Below, piece after piece: positions 49,335 to 58,549 of a DNA stretch of 64,000 bases. Position 1 is the first letter of the stretch; every line of letters begins with the position of its first letter. The position numbers and the translations under genes are program-made. This stretch comes from Kaustia mangrovi. GTDB lineage: Bacteria > Pseudomonadota > Alphaproteobacteria > Rhizobiales > Im1. Where the stretch lies: contig NZ_CP058214.1 in assembly GCF_015482775.1 (NCBI RefSeq), forward strand, positions 4,268,501 through 4,332,500, written 5' to 3'. Under the pieces are notes generated by a model, which made no database searches, was not told the DNA's origin, and saw only the letters and a list, made by a program, of their open reading frames with translations.

Positions 49335-50713
49335 GCGCCTATGATTACGACCTCTTCGTCATCGGCGCGGGCTCGGGCGGCGTGCGCGCGGCGCGCATGT
49401 CGGCGGGGCATGGCGCGCGCGTGGCCGTGGCAGAGGAATATCGCGTCGGCGGCACCTGCGTGATCCGCGGCTGCGTGCCGAAGAAGCTGTTCGTCTATGC
49501 GAGCCATTTCGCGGAGGAGTTCGAGGCGTCCCGGGGCTTCGGCTGGACGCCCGGCGAGGCGCGCTTCGACTGGGCGAGGCTGATCGCCAACAAGGACCGC
49601 GAGATCGACCGGCTGAACGGCCTCTACATCAAGGGGCTGAAGGCCGCCGGGGTCGAGATCCTCCAGACGAGGGCGCGGCTGAAGGACGCCCATACCGTCC
49701 ATCTGGAGGCGGAAGGCCGCGACGTGACGGCGGACAAGATCCTCATCGCGACCGGCGCCTGGCCCTTCGTGCCGGATGTCGAGGGTGCCGGGCACGGCAT
49801 CACCTCCAACGAGGCCTTCCACCTGGACCGTCTGCCCGACCACATCACCATTGTCGGCGGCGGCTATATCGCGGTCGAGTTCGCCGGCATCTTCAACGGG
49901 CTCGGCGTGAAGACGACGCTCGTCTATCGCGGCGACGAGATCCTGCGCGGCTTCGACGACGACCTGCGCGCCGGCCTTCACGAGGCGATGGACGCCAAGG
50001 GCATCGACGTGCGCGTCATGAGCGATATCGAGCGCATCGCGCCGGCAGGCGAGGGGGGCTACGAGGTCACGCTCAATTCCGGCGACGTGCTCGCGACCGG
50101 CCTCGTCATGTATGCGACGGGCCGCGTGCCGAACGCCGAGGGCCTGGGGCTGGAGGCGGCCGGCGTGAAGCGCGGCTGGAACGGGCATGTGGCGGTCGAC
50201 GAGTATTCGCAGACCTCCGTTCCCAATATCTACGCCGTCGGCGACGTGACCGACCGGGTGAACCTGACCCCCGTGGCGATCCGCGAGGGCGCGGCCTTCG
50301 CGGAGACCGTCTTCAACGACAACCCGACGGCGGTCGATCACGAGACCATCGCGAGTGCGGTCTTCTCCCAGCCGGAGATCGGCACGGTCGGCCTGACGGA
50401 GGCGGAGGCGCGCGAGCGTCTCAACAGCGTCGATATCTACAAGTCGGCCTTCCGCCCCATGAAGCACACGCTGTCCGGCCTCGACGAGCGCATGATCATG
50501 AAGCTCGTGGTCGATGGCGAGAGCGACGTGGTGGTCGGCTGTCACATTCTGGGCGACGGGGCGGGCGAGATGATCCAGGCGCTCGGCATCGCCGTCAGGA
50601 TGGGCGCCACCAAGGCCGATTTCGACGCGACGGTTGCCGTCCATCCCACCGCCGCGGAAGAGCTCGTCACCATGCGCGAGAAATGGCAGCCGGCCAGGGC
50701 GGCGGCGGAGTAA
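49331..50713 (+). CDS. gor: Glutathione-disulfide reductase
   Basis: Gor (460 aa) reduces GSSG with NADPH. The N-terminal FAD fold [17 protein letters not shown] precedes the redox disulfide C43/C48 in [14 protein letters not shown]. The NADPH-binding [12 protein letters not shown] and the C-terminal [11 protein letters not shown] with the catalytic histidine are present. It is translationally coupled to rpiA. Confidence 0.94.
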   Translation: MSAYDYDLFVIGAGSGGVRAARMSAGHGARVAVAEEYRVGGTCVIRGCVPKKLFVYASHFAEEFEASRGFGWTPGEARFDWARLIANKDREIDRLNGLYIKGLKAAGVEILQTRARLKDAHTVHLEAEGRDVTADKILIATGAWPFVPDVEGAGHGITSNEAFHLDRLPDHITIVGGGYIAVEFAGIFNGLGVKTTLVYRGDEILRGFDDDLRAGLHEAMDAKGIDVRVMSDIERIAPAGEGGYEVTLNSGDVLATGLVMYATGRVPNAEGLGLEAAGVKRGWNGHVAVDEYSQTSVPNIYAVGDVTDRVNLTPVAIREGAAFAETVFNDNPTAVDHETIASAVFSQPEIGTVGLTEAEARERLNSVDIYKSAFRPMKHTLSGLDERMIMKLVVDGESDVVVGCHILGDGAGEMIQALGIAVRMGATKADFDATVAVHPTAAEELVTMREKWQPARAAAE

Positions 50714-50732
50714 ACCCTAAACCCCCTCACCC

Positions 50733-50753
50733 TCCCATCGCTTCACGCGATGG
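50733..50753. terminator. Stem-loop between convergent gor and mutL
   Basis: CCCATCGC (50733-50740) and GCGATGGG (50746-50753) form a perfect 8-bp stem with a 5-base loop, 20 bases after the gor stop. It is the first of two adjacent hairpins between convergent genes and may serve both strands. Confidence 0.5.
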
Positions 50754-50758
50754 GCCCC

Positions 50759-50781
50759 TCCCTCTCCCGCGAGGGGAGAGG
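50759..50781. repeat. Second palindrome between gor and mutL
   Basis: CCCTCTCCC (50759-50767) pairs with GGGAGAGGG (50773-50781) around a 5-base loop. With the preceding hairpin it forms a block resembling the C/T-rich extragenic palindromes dispersed in many alphaproteobacterial genomes. Confidence 0.5.
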
Positions 50782-50848
50782 GGGACAGGAAAGCGTCGCG
50801 GCGGGAGCGCGCCGGGGTGAGCGCGTCGCAAGCGGCGATCGTGCGTCG

Positions 50849-52717
50849 TTACCGCCGCGAGAACAGCTTCTCGATATCGGCGAGCTTGAGCTCCACATAG
50901 GTCGGCCGGCCGTGATTGCACTGGCCGGAGCGGGGCGTGGCCTCCATCTCGCGCAGGAGGGCGTTCATCTCCTCAGGCTTCAGGCGCCGGCCGGAGCGCA
51001 CCGAGCCGTGGCAGGCCATGGTGGCGAGCACATGGTCGATATGCTCCTTGAGCGTGAAGATCTCGCCGAGCTCGCCGAGCTCGTCTGAGAGGTCCTGCAG
51101 CATCGCCTTCGCGTCCACCTTGCCGAGAAGGGCGGGTACCTCGCGCACCGCGACCGCGCCCGGCCCGAAGCCCTCCAGGACGAGGCCGAGATCGGCCAGC
51201 TCGTCCCCGGCGGCGATGAGCCGGTCGGCCGCCGTCTCGTCGAGATCCACCACCTCCGGCACCAGAAGCGGCTGGCGGGCGATGCCGTCGCGCGCCAGCG
51301 CCGCCTTCATGCGCTCATAGACGAGCCTCTCATGGGCGGCGTGCTGGTCGACGATCACCACGCCGTCCTCGGTCTGGGCGACGATGTAGTTCTCGTGGAG
51401 CTGGGCGCGGGCCGCGCCGAGCGGACGGGCGACCTGCCCGGCATCCTGCGCGGAGGCCTCCTCGATGCGCGCATCGGCGGACGGCTCGGCAAGGCCCGGC
51501 AGGCCATGGGCGGGCCGGGGCGCCGCCGACGGAGCGGCTGCCGGCAGGTCGAGCGGTGCATGATAGGCGGCGGCCTGCTCGGCAAGCCCGGCCATGGCAT
51601 AGGGCTGGCGCTGCGGGGCAGGGGGGTAGTGCGCGGCGTCAGCCGGCCCGGCGGCCTGCGGCGGCGCCGTCTCGTTCAGCGCGTCGAGCGCGGCGCCCCC
51701 CAGGCTGGTCGAGGCGCGGTGGCCCGCGGCCGCGAGCGCCCGGCGGATCGCGCCGACAATGAGCCCGCGCACGAGGCCCTGGTCGCGGAAGCGCACCTCC
51801 GCCTTCGCGGGATGGACATTGACGTCCACATCCTCCGGCGCGCAGTCGATGAACAGCGCGAGCATGGGGTGGCGGCCGCGCGGCAGCGTGTCCTGATAGG
51901 CGCCGCGCACCGCGCCGGTGAGCTGGCGGTCGCGCACGGGCCGTCCGTTGACGAACAGGAACTGCATGTTGGCATAGGCGCGGTTGAGGGTCGGGAGGCC
52001 GGCAAGGCCGGTCAGCCGCACGCCCTCGCGCTCCTCCGCGACGGTCAGCGCGTTCTCGGTGAACTCGCGGCCCATGATGGCGCCGAGCCGGCGCCGGAAC
52101 CCCGCCTCGTCGCGGGTGCCGGCGGGATAGGTCAGGAGGTTGCGCTCATTGCCCGTAAGCGAGAAGGCGATGTCGGGATGCGCCATGGCGAGCCGCTTGA
52201 CGACCTCGCTCGCCTCCGTGGTCTCCGCGCGCTGCGACTTGAGGAACTTCAGCCGCGCCGGCACGGCATAGAAGAGGTCGCGCACCTCGATGCGCGTGCC
52301 GCCGCCCAGCGCCGCGGGCTTCGGTCCTGCAAGGCGCCCGCCCTCCACGCGGATCTCGTGCGCGGTCTCCGCGCCCGGCGGGCGCGACACGATGGACAGC
52401 CGGCTCACCGCCCCGATGGAGGGCAGGGCCTCGCCGCGGAAGCCCATTGTCTCGATCCTCAGCAGCGCGTCGTCGGCGAGCTTGGAGGTCGCGTGGCGCT
52501 CGACCGCCAGCGTCAACTCCTGCGGATCCATGCCGCAGCCGTCGTCGGTGACGCGGATCAGCGTGCGCCCGCCTTCCGCGAAGATCACGTCGATGGCCGT
52601 CGCACCGGCGTCTATGGCGTTCTCGACGAGCTCCTTCACGACGCTCGCGGGGCGCTCGATGACCTCGCCGGCAGCGATTCGGTTGATGACCCCGTCCGGC
52701 AGGCGCCGAATGCGCAT
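50849..52717 (-). CDS. mutL: DNA mismatch repair protein MutL
   Basis: MutL (622 aa) is the GHKL ATPase that couples MutS recognition to repair. N-terminal motifs are present: [17 protein letters not shown] and [11 protein letters not shown] Pro/Ala-rich linker (about 330-430) leads to the C-terminal dimerisation domain. That domain carries [12 protein letters not shown], fitting the metal-binding endonuclease motif of MutL from organisms without MutH, and the final CNHGRP motif. So it is probably a nicking MutL. It is convergent with gor. Confidence 0.94.
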   Translation of the reverse strand: MRIRRLPDGVINRIAAGEVIERPASVVKELVENAIDAGATAIDVIFAEGGRTLIRVTDDGCGMDPQELTLAVERHATSKLADDALLRIETMGFRGEALPSIGAVSRLSIVSRPPGAETAHEIRVEGGRLAGPKPAALGGGTRIEVRDLFYAVPARLKFLKSQRAETTEASEVVKRLAMAHPDIAFSLTGNERNLLTYPAGTRDEAGFRRRLGAIMGREFTENALTVAEEREGVRLTGLAGLPTLNRAYANMQFLFVNGRPVRDRQLTGAVRGAYQDTLPRGRHPMLALFIDCAPEDVDVNVHPAKAEVRFRDQGLVRGLIVGAIRRALAAAGHRASTSLGGAALDALNETAPPQAAGPADAAHYPPAPQRQPYAMAGLAEQAAAYHAPLDLPAAAPSAAPRPAHGLPGLAEPSADARIEEASAQDAGQVARPLGAARAQLHENYIVAQTEDGVVIVDQHAAHERLVYERMKAALARDGIARQPLLVPEVVDLDETAADRLIAAGDELADLGLVLEGFGPGAVAVREVPALLGKVDAKAMLQDLSDELGELGEIFTLKEHIDHVLATMACHGSVRSGRRLKPEEMNALLREMEATPRSGQCNHGRPTYVELKLADIEKLFSRR

Positions 52718-52837
52718 GGGTTTCTCTCTTCCCTTCGGCCGGTGCCTGCCCGCTTCCCCACCCGGCCGCCCATGACAACGATCCTTCCGTGGGTGACCGG
52801 GCGGCGGAGCGGGCAGGGCCCGAACGTCACATCGTCT

Positions 52838-54160
52838 CTACATCATGGCCAGATACTCGCGGGTGAGCACCTTGCTCTCCTCCACGGCGGGCTGGTCGAA
52901 CGGATCGACTCCCATCAGGCCCCCCATGATAATCGTCTCCAGCATGAAATGCATGAGGAGAGCGCCGAGGGAGCGCTCGTCGAGGCGTTCGAGCGCGATC
53001 ACGCGCACGGGCCGGCCGCGGCGGGCGAGCGTTTCGGCGGTCGCGCGCTGCTGGCAGTCGGTCAGATCGCCGACGGCGCGCCCGGCGAGATAGCCGACGA
53101 GCGAATCGTTGCGCAGCTCCGCCGGGACGCGCGGCCCCTCGCCGGCGCTCGGCCAGGAGACGATGTTGAAGAGCTTGTCGGCCGGTCCGTCGAGGAAGAG
53201 CTGGAGGATCGAATGCTGGTCGACCGGTCCGGCGGCGGCGACCGGCAGGCTGCCCCCTCCGTTCTTGCCGAGGCTTTCCGCCCAGAGCTGCACGAACCAG
53301 CTCGAGAACAGCCGCAGCCGGTCGGCATAGGGCATCATCACCACGGCGTTGACGTCGCGCTCCTCCGCAAGCGCCAGATTGACCGCCGCGCCGACGGCGG
53401 GCGCCACATTGCCGGGGGGGTGGCCCTCCAGGATCGGCGCGAGAACGTCGGCGGCGCCCATCCTGAGCGCCTCCACGTCGAGGCCGGCCACGAGGGCGGG
53501 CAGCACGCCGACCGCGGAGAGCACGGAATAGCGCCCGCCGATCTTCGGGTCGTGCTCGAGCACGGGCACGTCGTGATAGGTCATGAGCCGCCTCAGCGCG
53601 TTGCGCTCGCCGTCGCCGGGCTCGGTGACGGCAAGGAGATGCTGGGCGAGGTTCCACTCAAGTCCCGCCGCCTTCAGCGCCTCGAGCGCGGCGAGGGTCT
53701 GGACGAGCGTCTCCGGCGTGTTGCCGGATTTGGAGATGACGATGAAGCGCGTCGTCTTGAGGTCGAAGCGCTTGAGCGCGGCCTGAAGCGAGGGGCCGTC
53801 GAGATTGTCGAAGAAGTGGAGATAGCGCTCTTCCGCGCCCGGCAGCGCGGCCGGCCCCGGCGTGCGCCAGCCGGCGAGCTGGACGAGCGCCTGGCCGCCG
53901 AGGCTCGACCCGCCCGTGCCGAAGACGACGACGTCGCGCGCGCCGCGCAGCAGCGTCTCGACGGCCTGCCGGCAGGTCTCCAGATCGTCGCTCCGGCCGG
54001 GCAGGCGCAGGAGGGGAAGCGTGCCGTCCTCATGGCGCGCCCTGAGGCCGTCCAGGACCGGGCCGGTCTTCTCCAGCGCCGCGTCGAGCGCGTCCCTGCC
54101 GATGCCGCCGGAGCCGATTGTCTCCTCCAGGCAGCGCGAAATATCTTGAGCGTATGTCAC
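52838..54160 (-). CDS. pgi: Glucose-6-phosphate isomerase (short form)
   Basis: Pgi interconverts glucose 6-phosphate and fructose 6-phosphate. Motifs include VVFGTGGSSLGGQAL, VISKSGNTPETL, the IGGRYSVLSAVG segment, the glutamate in QLWAESLGKNG and the histidine in DQHSILQLF. At about 440 aa it is clearly shorter than the roughly 550-aa enterobacterial type and nearer the Bacillus length. GTG 54160 is preferred because GGGGGA lies about 12 bases upstream; a GTG at 54190 is an alternative. It lies 120 bases upstream of mutL on the same strand. Confidence 0.87.
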   Translation of the reverse strand: MTYAQDISRCLEETIGSGGIGRDALDAALEKTGPVLDGLRARHEDGTLPLLRLPGRSDDLETCRQAVETLLRGARDVVVFGTGGSSLGGQALVQLAGWRTPGPAALPGAEERYLHFFDNLDGPSLQAALKRFDLKTTRFIVISKSGNTPETLVQTLAALEALKAAGLEWNLAQHLLAVTEPGDGERNALRRLMTYHDVPVLEHDPKIGGRYSVLSAVGVLPALVAGLDVEALRMGAADVLAPILEGHPPGNVAPAVGAAVNLALAEERDVNAVVMMPYADRLRLFSSWFVQLWAESLGKNGGGSLPVAAAGPVDQHSILQLFLDGPADKLFNIVSWPSAGEGPRVPAELRNDSLVGYLAGRAVGDLTDCQQRATAETLARRGRPVRVIALERLDERSLGALLMHFMLETIIMGGLMGVDPFDQPAVEESKVLTREYLAMM

Positions 54161-54292
54161 GGAATGCCATCCCCCTTGGTCTGTTCGCACAGGCGAGTTT
54201 AGCCGGGAGTGTGGGGCGAAATCGTGATGATCCGCGCGGAAAGCTCAAAGGCAGGGCGAGGGCGGGGGAAGACGGGAGGGTAGCCCCGAGGA

Positions 54293-55690
54293 CTACCCTT
54301 TCGTCGCGTCCGCCGGCTCGGGCTCCGACGAGGTCACGCCCTGGGGCTGGCCGACCACGGAGAAGATGAGCGCGTCGGGCTTGAGAAGCTCGCGGGCGAC
54401 GCGCCTGACATCGTCGATGGTCACCGCCTCGATCATGGCGTTGCGGTTCTCCACATAGTCGATGCCGAGCTCTTCGAGCTGGATGCCGAGGAGCTCGCCG
54501 GCGATCTTGGTGTTGGTGTCGAAGCGCAGCGGATAGGAGCCGGTGAGATAGGTCTTGGCCTCCTCGAGCTCCGTCTCGCTCGGGCCGTCCTTCGCCATGC
54601 GCGCGATCTCCTTGCGCAGGATGTCGATGGTCTCGCGGGCGCGGTCGTTGCGCGTCGCCGCCCCGCCGACGAACAGGCCGGCATGGTCGAGCGGGTAGAT
54701 ATAGCTGAAGACCGAGTAGCTCAGGCCCCGCTTCTCGCGCACCTCCTCGATGAGCCTGGAGCCGAAGCCGCCGCCGCCGAGCACGAAGTTCATGACATAG
54801 GCGGGCACGAAGTCGGGATCGTCGCGCTTCAGGCCCCTGGCGCCGAACTGGATGACGCTCTGGGGAATGTCGCGGTTGACGACCTCCACCGCGCCTTCGT
54901 CGCTGACCGTGGCCTCCGCGATCTCGGGCATGCCGGAGGTCTCCGGCAGGGCGCCGAAGGTCTCGTCCAGAAGGCGTCCGAGCGTTGCCGCGTCGATATC
55001 GCCGACGACGGCGACGGTCAGCGCGTCGCGGGCGAAGAGCCGCCCGGCGAGCGCTCCGAGATCGTCCGCGGAGATCGCGGCGACGGTGTCCTGCGTCCCG
55101 TCCGGGTCGCGGGCATAGGGATGGTCGCCGAGCGCCTGCCTCATCCAGGCGGCATTGGCGATCTGGTGGGGATCCTCCGCCGCGCGCTTCAGTCCGACGA
55201 GGATCTGGTTGCGCACCCGCTCCAGCGGCTGGGCGTCGAACCGGGGCTCGGTCAGCGCGAGCCTGAGCAGGACGAAGGCCTCGTCGCGGTTGCGCGACAG
55301 GGTCTGCAGGCTGCCGGAGAAATTGTCGCGGTCGGCATTGAAGGAGAGCTTGACGGCGAGCTCCTCCAGCCGGTTCTGGAAGGCCTCCGACGTCATGTCG
55401 CCCGCGCCCTCGTCCAGCATGCCGGACAGGAAGTTGGCGAGCCCGGCCTTGTCCTCCGGATCGGCGGCGGCGCCGCCGTCGAAGGCGAAGTCCATGGCGA
55501 CGATCGGCACGGTGTCGTCCTGGACGAGCCAGGCGGTGATGCCGCCGGGGCTCCTGACCTCCTGGATCTCGAAGGCCTGCGCGGGGGCGGCGAGCGCGAC
55601 CAGCGCGACGAGGACGGCGCAGGCGGCGGCCCAGCGAGACGCGAGGCGCGGGCGTGTGGGTGCGTTGAAGCGCGCGGCTGTGTGGCTCAC
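54293..55690 (-). CDS. M16 family peptidase, non-catalytic partner
   Basis: This 465-aa M16-like protein has a signal peptide (ACAVLVALVALAAPAQA). At the place where active M16 enzymes have HxxEH it reads LANFLSGMLDEGAG, so the zinc ligands are missing. The C-terminal M16 domain is intact (GGGGFGSRLIEEVREKRGLSYSV). It is likely the inactive subunit of a heterodimer with the preceding gene's product, as in processing-peptidase-like pairs. The start is GTG 55690, overlapping the upstream stop (GTGA). Confidence 0.9.
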   Translation of the reverse strand: MSHTAARFNAPTRPRLASRWAAACAVLVALVALAAPAQAFEIQEVRSPGGITAWLVQDDTVPIVAMDFAFDGGAAADPEDKAGLANFLSGMLDEGAGDMTSEAFQNRLEELAVKLSFNADRDNFSGSLQTLSRNRDEAFVLLRLALTEPRFDAQPLERVRNQILVGLKRAAEDPHQIANAAWMRQALGDHPYARDPDGTQDTVAAISADDLGALAGRLFARDALTVAVVGDIDAATLGRLLDETFGALPETSGMPEIAEATVSDEGAVEVVNRDIPQSVIQFGARGLKRDDPDFVPAYVMNFVLGGGGFGSRLIEEVREKRGLSYSVFSYIYPLDHAGLFVGGAATRNDRARETIDILRKEIARMAKDGPSETELEEAKTYLTGSYPLRFDTNTKIAGELLGIQLEELGIDYVENRNAMIEAVTIDDVRRVARELLKPDALIFSVVGQPQGVTSSEPEPADATKG

Positions 55691-57177
55691 GACTCTGTCT
55701 CCCCGTTTGTCTTCGCCTCGGGGGCCGTCTCGGTGGCCCCGGTCGCCGCCGCCCGTGCGGGCTTCAGGAGGAGGCCGGTCACCGAGCGCTCGGGCGCGAG
55801 ATACTTGCGCGCCGCCGCCTTGACCTCGTCGAGCGTGACCGCCTCGATACGGGCCGGCCAGTCGCGCACCGCGTCGACGTCGAGGCCGGTGGTCAGCGCG
55901 ATGCCGAACACCCGAGCAAGCCGCACCTGGCTGTCGAGCGCATAGACGGTCTCCGCCAGGAGCGAGCGCTTGGCGTCGGCGAGCTCCTTCCCGGTGATGC
56001 CGTTCTCGACCACGTCGGCCAGCACGGTGTCGAGCTCGGCCTCCACATCCGCGATATCGTGGCCGGGAACGGGCGCGGCATAGACGCCGATCGTGCCGTA
56101 GTCGAGCCCGTCGCCGGAATACCAGGCGCCGGCATAGGTGGCGATCTTCTTGTCGACCACGAGGTCGCGGTAGAGCCGGCTGGTCGTGCCGTCGCCCAGC
56201 ACATAGGCGAGGATGTCGAGGGCTTCCGCCTCGCCGGGCTCGGCGCGCGAATAGGAGGTCGCGAGATAGCTGCGGCGCACGCTGGGGGAGGGGACCTTGG
56301 CGTCGCGCAGGGTGACGAGGCGTTCCGCCTGGGGCGCCGGCTCGGCGACGCGCTCGCGCGCGCCCGGCGCGCCGGTGTTCTGCAAAGGCCCGTAATAGGT
56401 TTCGGCGAGCGACTTCACCTCGTCCGCCGTCACGTCGCCGGCGACCACCAGGATCGCGTTCCGCGGCGTGTAGTAGGTGCGGTAGAAGGAGAGGGCGTCG
56501 TCGAGCGTGAGCCCGGCCATCTCGTCCGGCCAGCCGATCACCGGCGTGCCGTAGGGATGGGCCACATAGAGGGCGGCGTCGACCTGCTCGTTGAGACGGC
56601 TCGACGGCTCGTTGTCGACCCGCATGCGCCGCTCCTCCTTGATCACCTCCAGCTCGGTCCCGACATTCTTCTCGTCGAGCTGGAGATTGACCATGCGGTC
56701 GGCCTCCAGCTTCATGACGAGGGGCAGCCGGTCCTTGGCGATGCGCTGGTAATAGGCGGTGTAGTCCTGGCCGGTGAACGCGTTGTCCTCGCCGCCATTG
56801 CGCCGCACGATCTTGGAGAACTCGCCGGGCGGCACGGTCTCGGTGCCCTTGAACATCAGGTGCTCGAGGAAATGGGCGATGCCGGATTTGCCCTTCGGCT
56901 CGTCGGCGGCGCCCACGCGGTACCACACCATATGGGTCACGACCGGCGCGCGGTGGTCGGGGATGACCACGACCTGCATGCCGTTGTCGAGAGTGAAGGT
57001 AGAGACGTTCTGCGCGAACTGCGCGCTCCCGGCCGGTGGCTTGGCCGCCTTTTCCGCACGGGCGGGGGCGAGGGGGGCGGCGGTGAGCGCTGTCGCGGCG
57101 GCGAGGCCGAGCGCGATGCAGGCCGCGCCTGCGGGAAGTCTGCGCACGGGGCGCAGCAGGGCATTCACTGAGACCAT
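55687..57177 (-). CDS. M16 family zinc metallopeptidase, catalytic
   Basis: This 496-aa secreted peptidase has a signal peptide (AACIALGLAAATALTAAPLA) and the inverted zinc motif in IAHFLEHLMFKGT (HFLEH) near residue 105, with a further glutamate downstream. Two M16 domains are present. Family members act as oligopeptidases or processing enzymes in the periplasm. It is coupled to the inactive partner gene. A hairpin in the leader (57189-57212) covers the ribosome binding site. Confidence 0.92.
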   Translation of the reverse strand: MVSVNALLRPVRRLPAGAACIALGLAAATALTAAPLAPARAEKAAKPPAGSAQFAQNVSTFTLDNGMQVVVIPDHRAPVVTHMVWYRVGAADEPKGKSGIAHFLEHLMFKGTETVPPGEFSKIVRRNGGEDNAFTGQDYTAYYQRIAKDRLPLVMKLEADRMVNLQLDEKNVGTELEVIKEERRMRVDNEPSSRLNEQVDAALYVAHPYGTPVIGWPDEMAGLTLDDALSFYRTYYTPRNAILVVAGDVTADEVKSLAETYYGPLQNTGAPGARERVAEPAPQAERLVTLRDAKVPSPSVRRSYLATSYSRAEPGEAEALDILAYVLGDGTTSRLYRDLVVDKKIATYAGAWYSGDGLDYGTIGVYAAPVPGHDIADVEAELDTVLADVVENGITGKELADAKRSLLAETVYALDSQVRLARVFGIALTTGLDVDAVRDWPARIEAVTLDEVKAAARKYLAPERSVTGLLLKPARAAATGATETAPEAKTNGETES

Positions 57178-57188
57178 CAGACCGTTCC

Positions 57189-57212
57189 CTTAATCTGTGT
57201 GGCTTAAGGGTG
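57189..57212 (-). promoter_or_regulatory. Leader hairpin covering the M16 ribosome binding site
   Basis: On the transcribed strand, CCCTTAA and TTAAGGG form a perfect 7-bp stem with a 10-base loop. The 3' arm contains AAGGG, the likely Shine-Dalgarno sequence, 9 bases before the ATG at 57177. Folding would hide the ribosome binding site. Control by temperature or a factor is possible but not shown. Confidence 0.35.
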
Positions 57213-57240
57213 TGGACAGGCCGTCGCCTTGTCCAATTAA

Positions 57241-57258
57241 ATATCGGTAAGGCGATAT
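57241..57258. promoter_or_regulatory. Inverted repeat upstream of the M16 operon
   Basis: ATATCG (57241-57246) and CGATAT (57253-57258) form a 6-bp inverted repeat with a 6-base spacer, 64-81 bases upstream of the M16 start. It is a possible operator in the 145-base gap between the DUF3035 gene and the M16 genes. Confidence 0.3.
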
Positions 57259-57322
57259 CGTGCCGCGCCCGACCGTCCGCCAGACCGCAATCGGCGGACG
57301 CGGAGAGGCGCGGGCAGGCCGG

Positions 57323-57940
57323 TCAGAACAGGTTGCCGATGTTCCAGATCGTGCCGTAATTCGGGTTCTTCGACTTCTCGAGCTCGGCCTTCTTCTTCTT
57401 CAGGTCCTCGATGAGCTCGCGGTCGCTCTTCGGCGTTCCGTCGGGATGCGTCTTGGAGATGCCGTAGCGGGCGTAGATGTCCTGATCCTCGCCGCTCGCG
57501 GCCGCATTGGCATCCGCGCTCGCACTGGCGATCTGTGTCGGTGCGCTGGCGGGGGCGGTCGGCTGGGCAGCCGGTGCCGCGGCCGTCTGGGCCGGCGCGC
57601 TGGCCTGGGCGTCCGGCGGCTGGGACAGGGGCGCGCGGGAGGCCACGGCCTGCTGCGCTTCCACGGCCGCCTGGTTCGGCTGGCCGTTCTGGCTCTCGCC
57701 CTGTCCGGGCGGCCTGAGCTGGAGATCGGGCGGCATGGCGAGCACCTGATGGGTGCGCACCTGGCGTTCGTCGGGCACATTCTTGCCCGTGCCGAACACG
57801 TCGTTGATGGAGGCGTCCGGCGACCCGCAGCCTGAAAGGCCGGCGCCTGCCGCCAGGAGGACGGCCGCGAAAATGTTACGCCCAGTGCTCAACTGATCCG
57901 GAACCTTCAGCCACTTAGCCGGAGGGGCTGCGCGAACCAT
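57323..57940 (-). CDS. DUF3035-type lipoprotein
   Basis: This 205-aa protein has a membrane-export signal ending in the lipobox LSGC (cysteine near residue 38), so it is probably an outer-membrane or periplasmic lipoprotein. DVFGTGKNVPDE and VRTHQVLAMPPDLQLRPP after the lipobox match the DUF3035 family. An Ala/Pro/Gln-rich linker follows, then a Lys-rich C-terminus. Function is unknown. It lies between lspA and the M16 pair, a layout seen in other alphaproteobacteria. ATG 57940 has GAGGAGAGGG upstream. Confidence 0.8.
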   Translation of the reverse strand: MVRAAPPAKWLKVPDQLSTGRNIFAAVLLAAGAGLSGCGSPDASINDVFGTGKNVPDERQVRTHQVLAMPPDLQLRPPGQGESQNGQPNQAAVEAQQAVASRAPLSQPPDAQASAPAQTAAAPAAQPTAPASAPTQIASASADANAAASGEDQDIYARYGISKTHPDGTPKSDRELIEDLKKKKAELEKSKNPNYGTIWNIGNLF

Positions 57941-58017
57941 GGCGATCCCTCTCCTCGGTATCGTCGTTTGCTAAACTGTCTTGCCCTGACTTCAGGGCGA
58001 AACCGTGTCTTGTCGCG

Positions 58018-58527
58018 TCACTCCGCCCCGACGACCCGACGATCACGCCACCAGTCATACAGAAGCAGACCGACGCCTGCAACAATCATGACATCCGCAA
58101 GATTAAAGACATACCAATAAAATCCATAGGCGTGGAAGCTGAAAAAGTCCGCCACCGCGCCATACAGGACGCGGTCCGCGATGTTGCCGGCGGCGCCCCC
58201 GATCACCAGCCCGAAGGCGGATGCGGCGAGAGGCCGCGCGGTGCCGGCGAGCCAGACGACGAGCACCGCCACGATCCCGGCCATCAGCGCGATGAGCGCC
58301 CAGCGCCCGAGGTCGGAGTCCCGCGCGAGGAGGCCGTAGCTGACCCCGTAGTTCCACACGAGCACGAGGTCGAGGAAGCCCGTCACGCGGACCGGCTGGC
58401 GCGCCGCGATGTCGAACGGGCCCAGAAACCACCATTTGAGCGCCTGGTCCGCCACGAAGGCGAAGACGGCGATGGTGAGCCCGAGCGGGCTCAGCGCGCC
58501 CCAGATACGCCAGTTGGCGCTCGCCAT
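58018..58527 (-). CDS. lspA: Lipoprotein signal peptidase
   Basis: LspA (169 aa) cleaves prolipoprotein signal peptides in the inner membrane. Four transmembrane helices are visible, with the catalytic aspartates in GGAAGNIADRVLYGAVADFF and FNLADVMIVAG. ATG 58527 has GGAG about six bases upstream. An ATG at 58557, overlapping the ileS stop, is an alternative giving ten more residues. It is directly downstream of ileS, the standard ileS-lspA order. Confidence 0.92.
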   Translation of the reverse strand: MASANWRIWGALSPLGLTIAVFAFVADQALKWWFLGPFDIAARQPVRVTGFLDLVLVWNYGVSYGLLARDSDLGRWALIALMAGIVAVLVVWLAGTARPLAASAFGLVIGGAAGNIADRVLYGAVADFFSFHAYGFYWYVFNLADVMIVAGVGLLLYDWWRDRRVVGAE

Positions 58528-58549
58528 GGTCGGCTCCGTCGTCGTGCGG

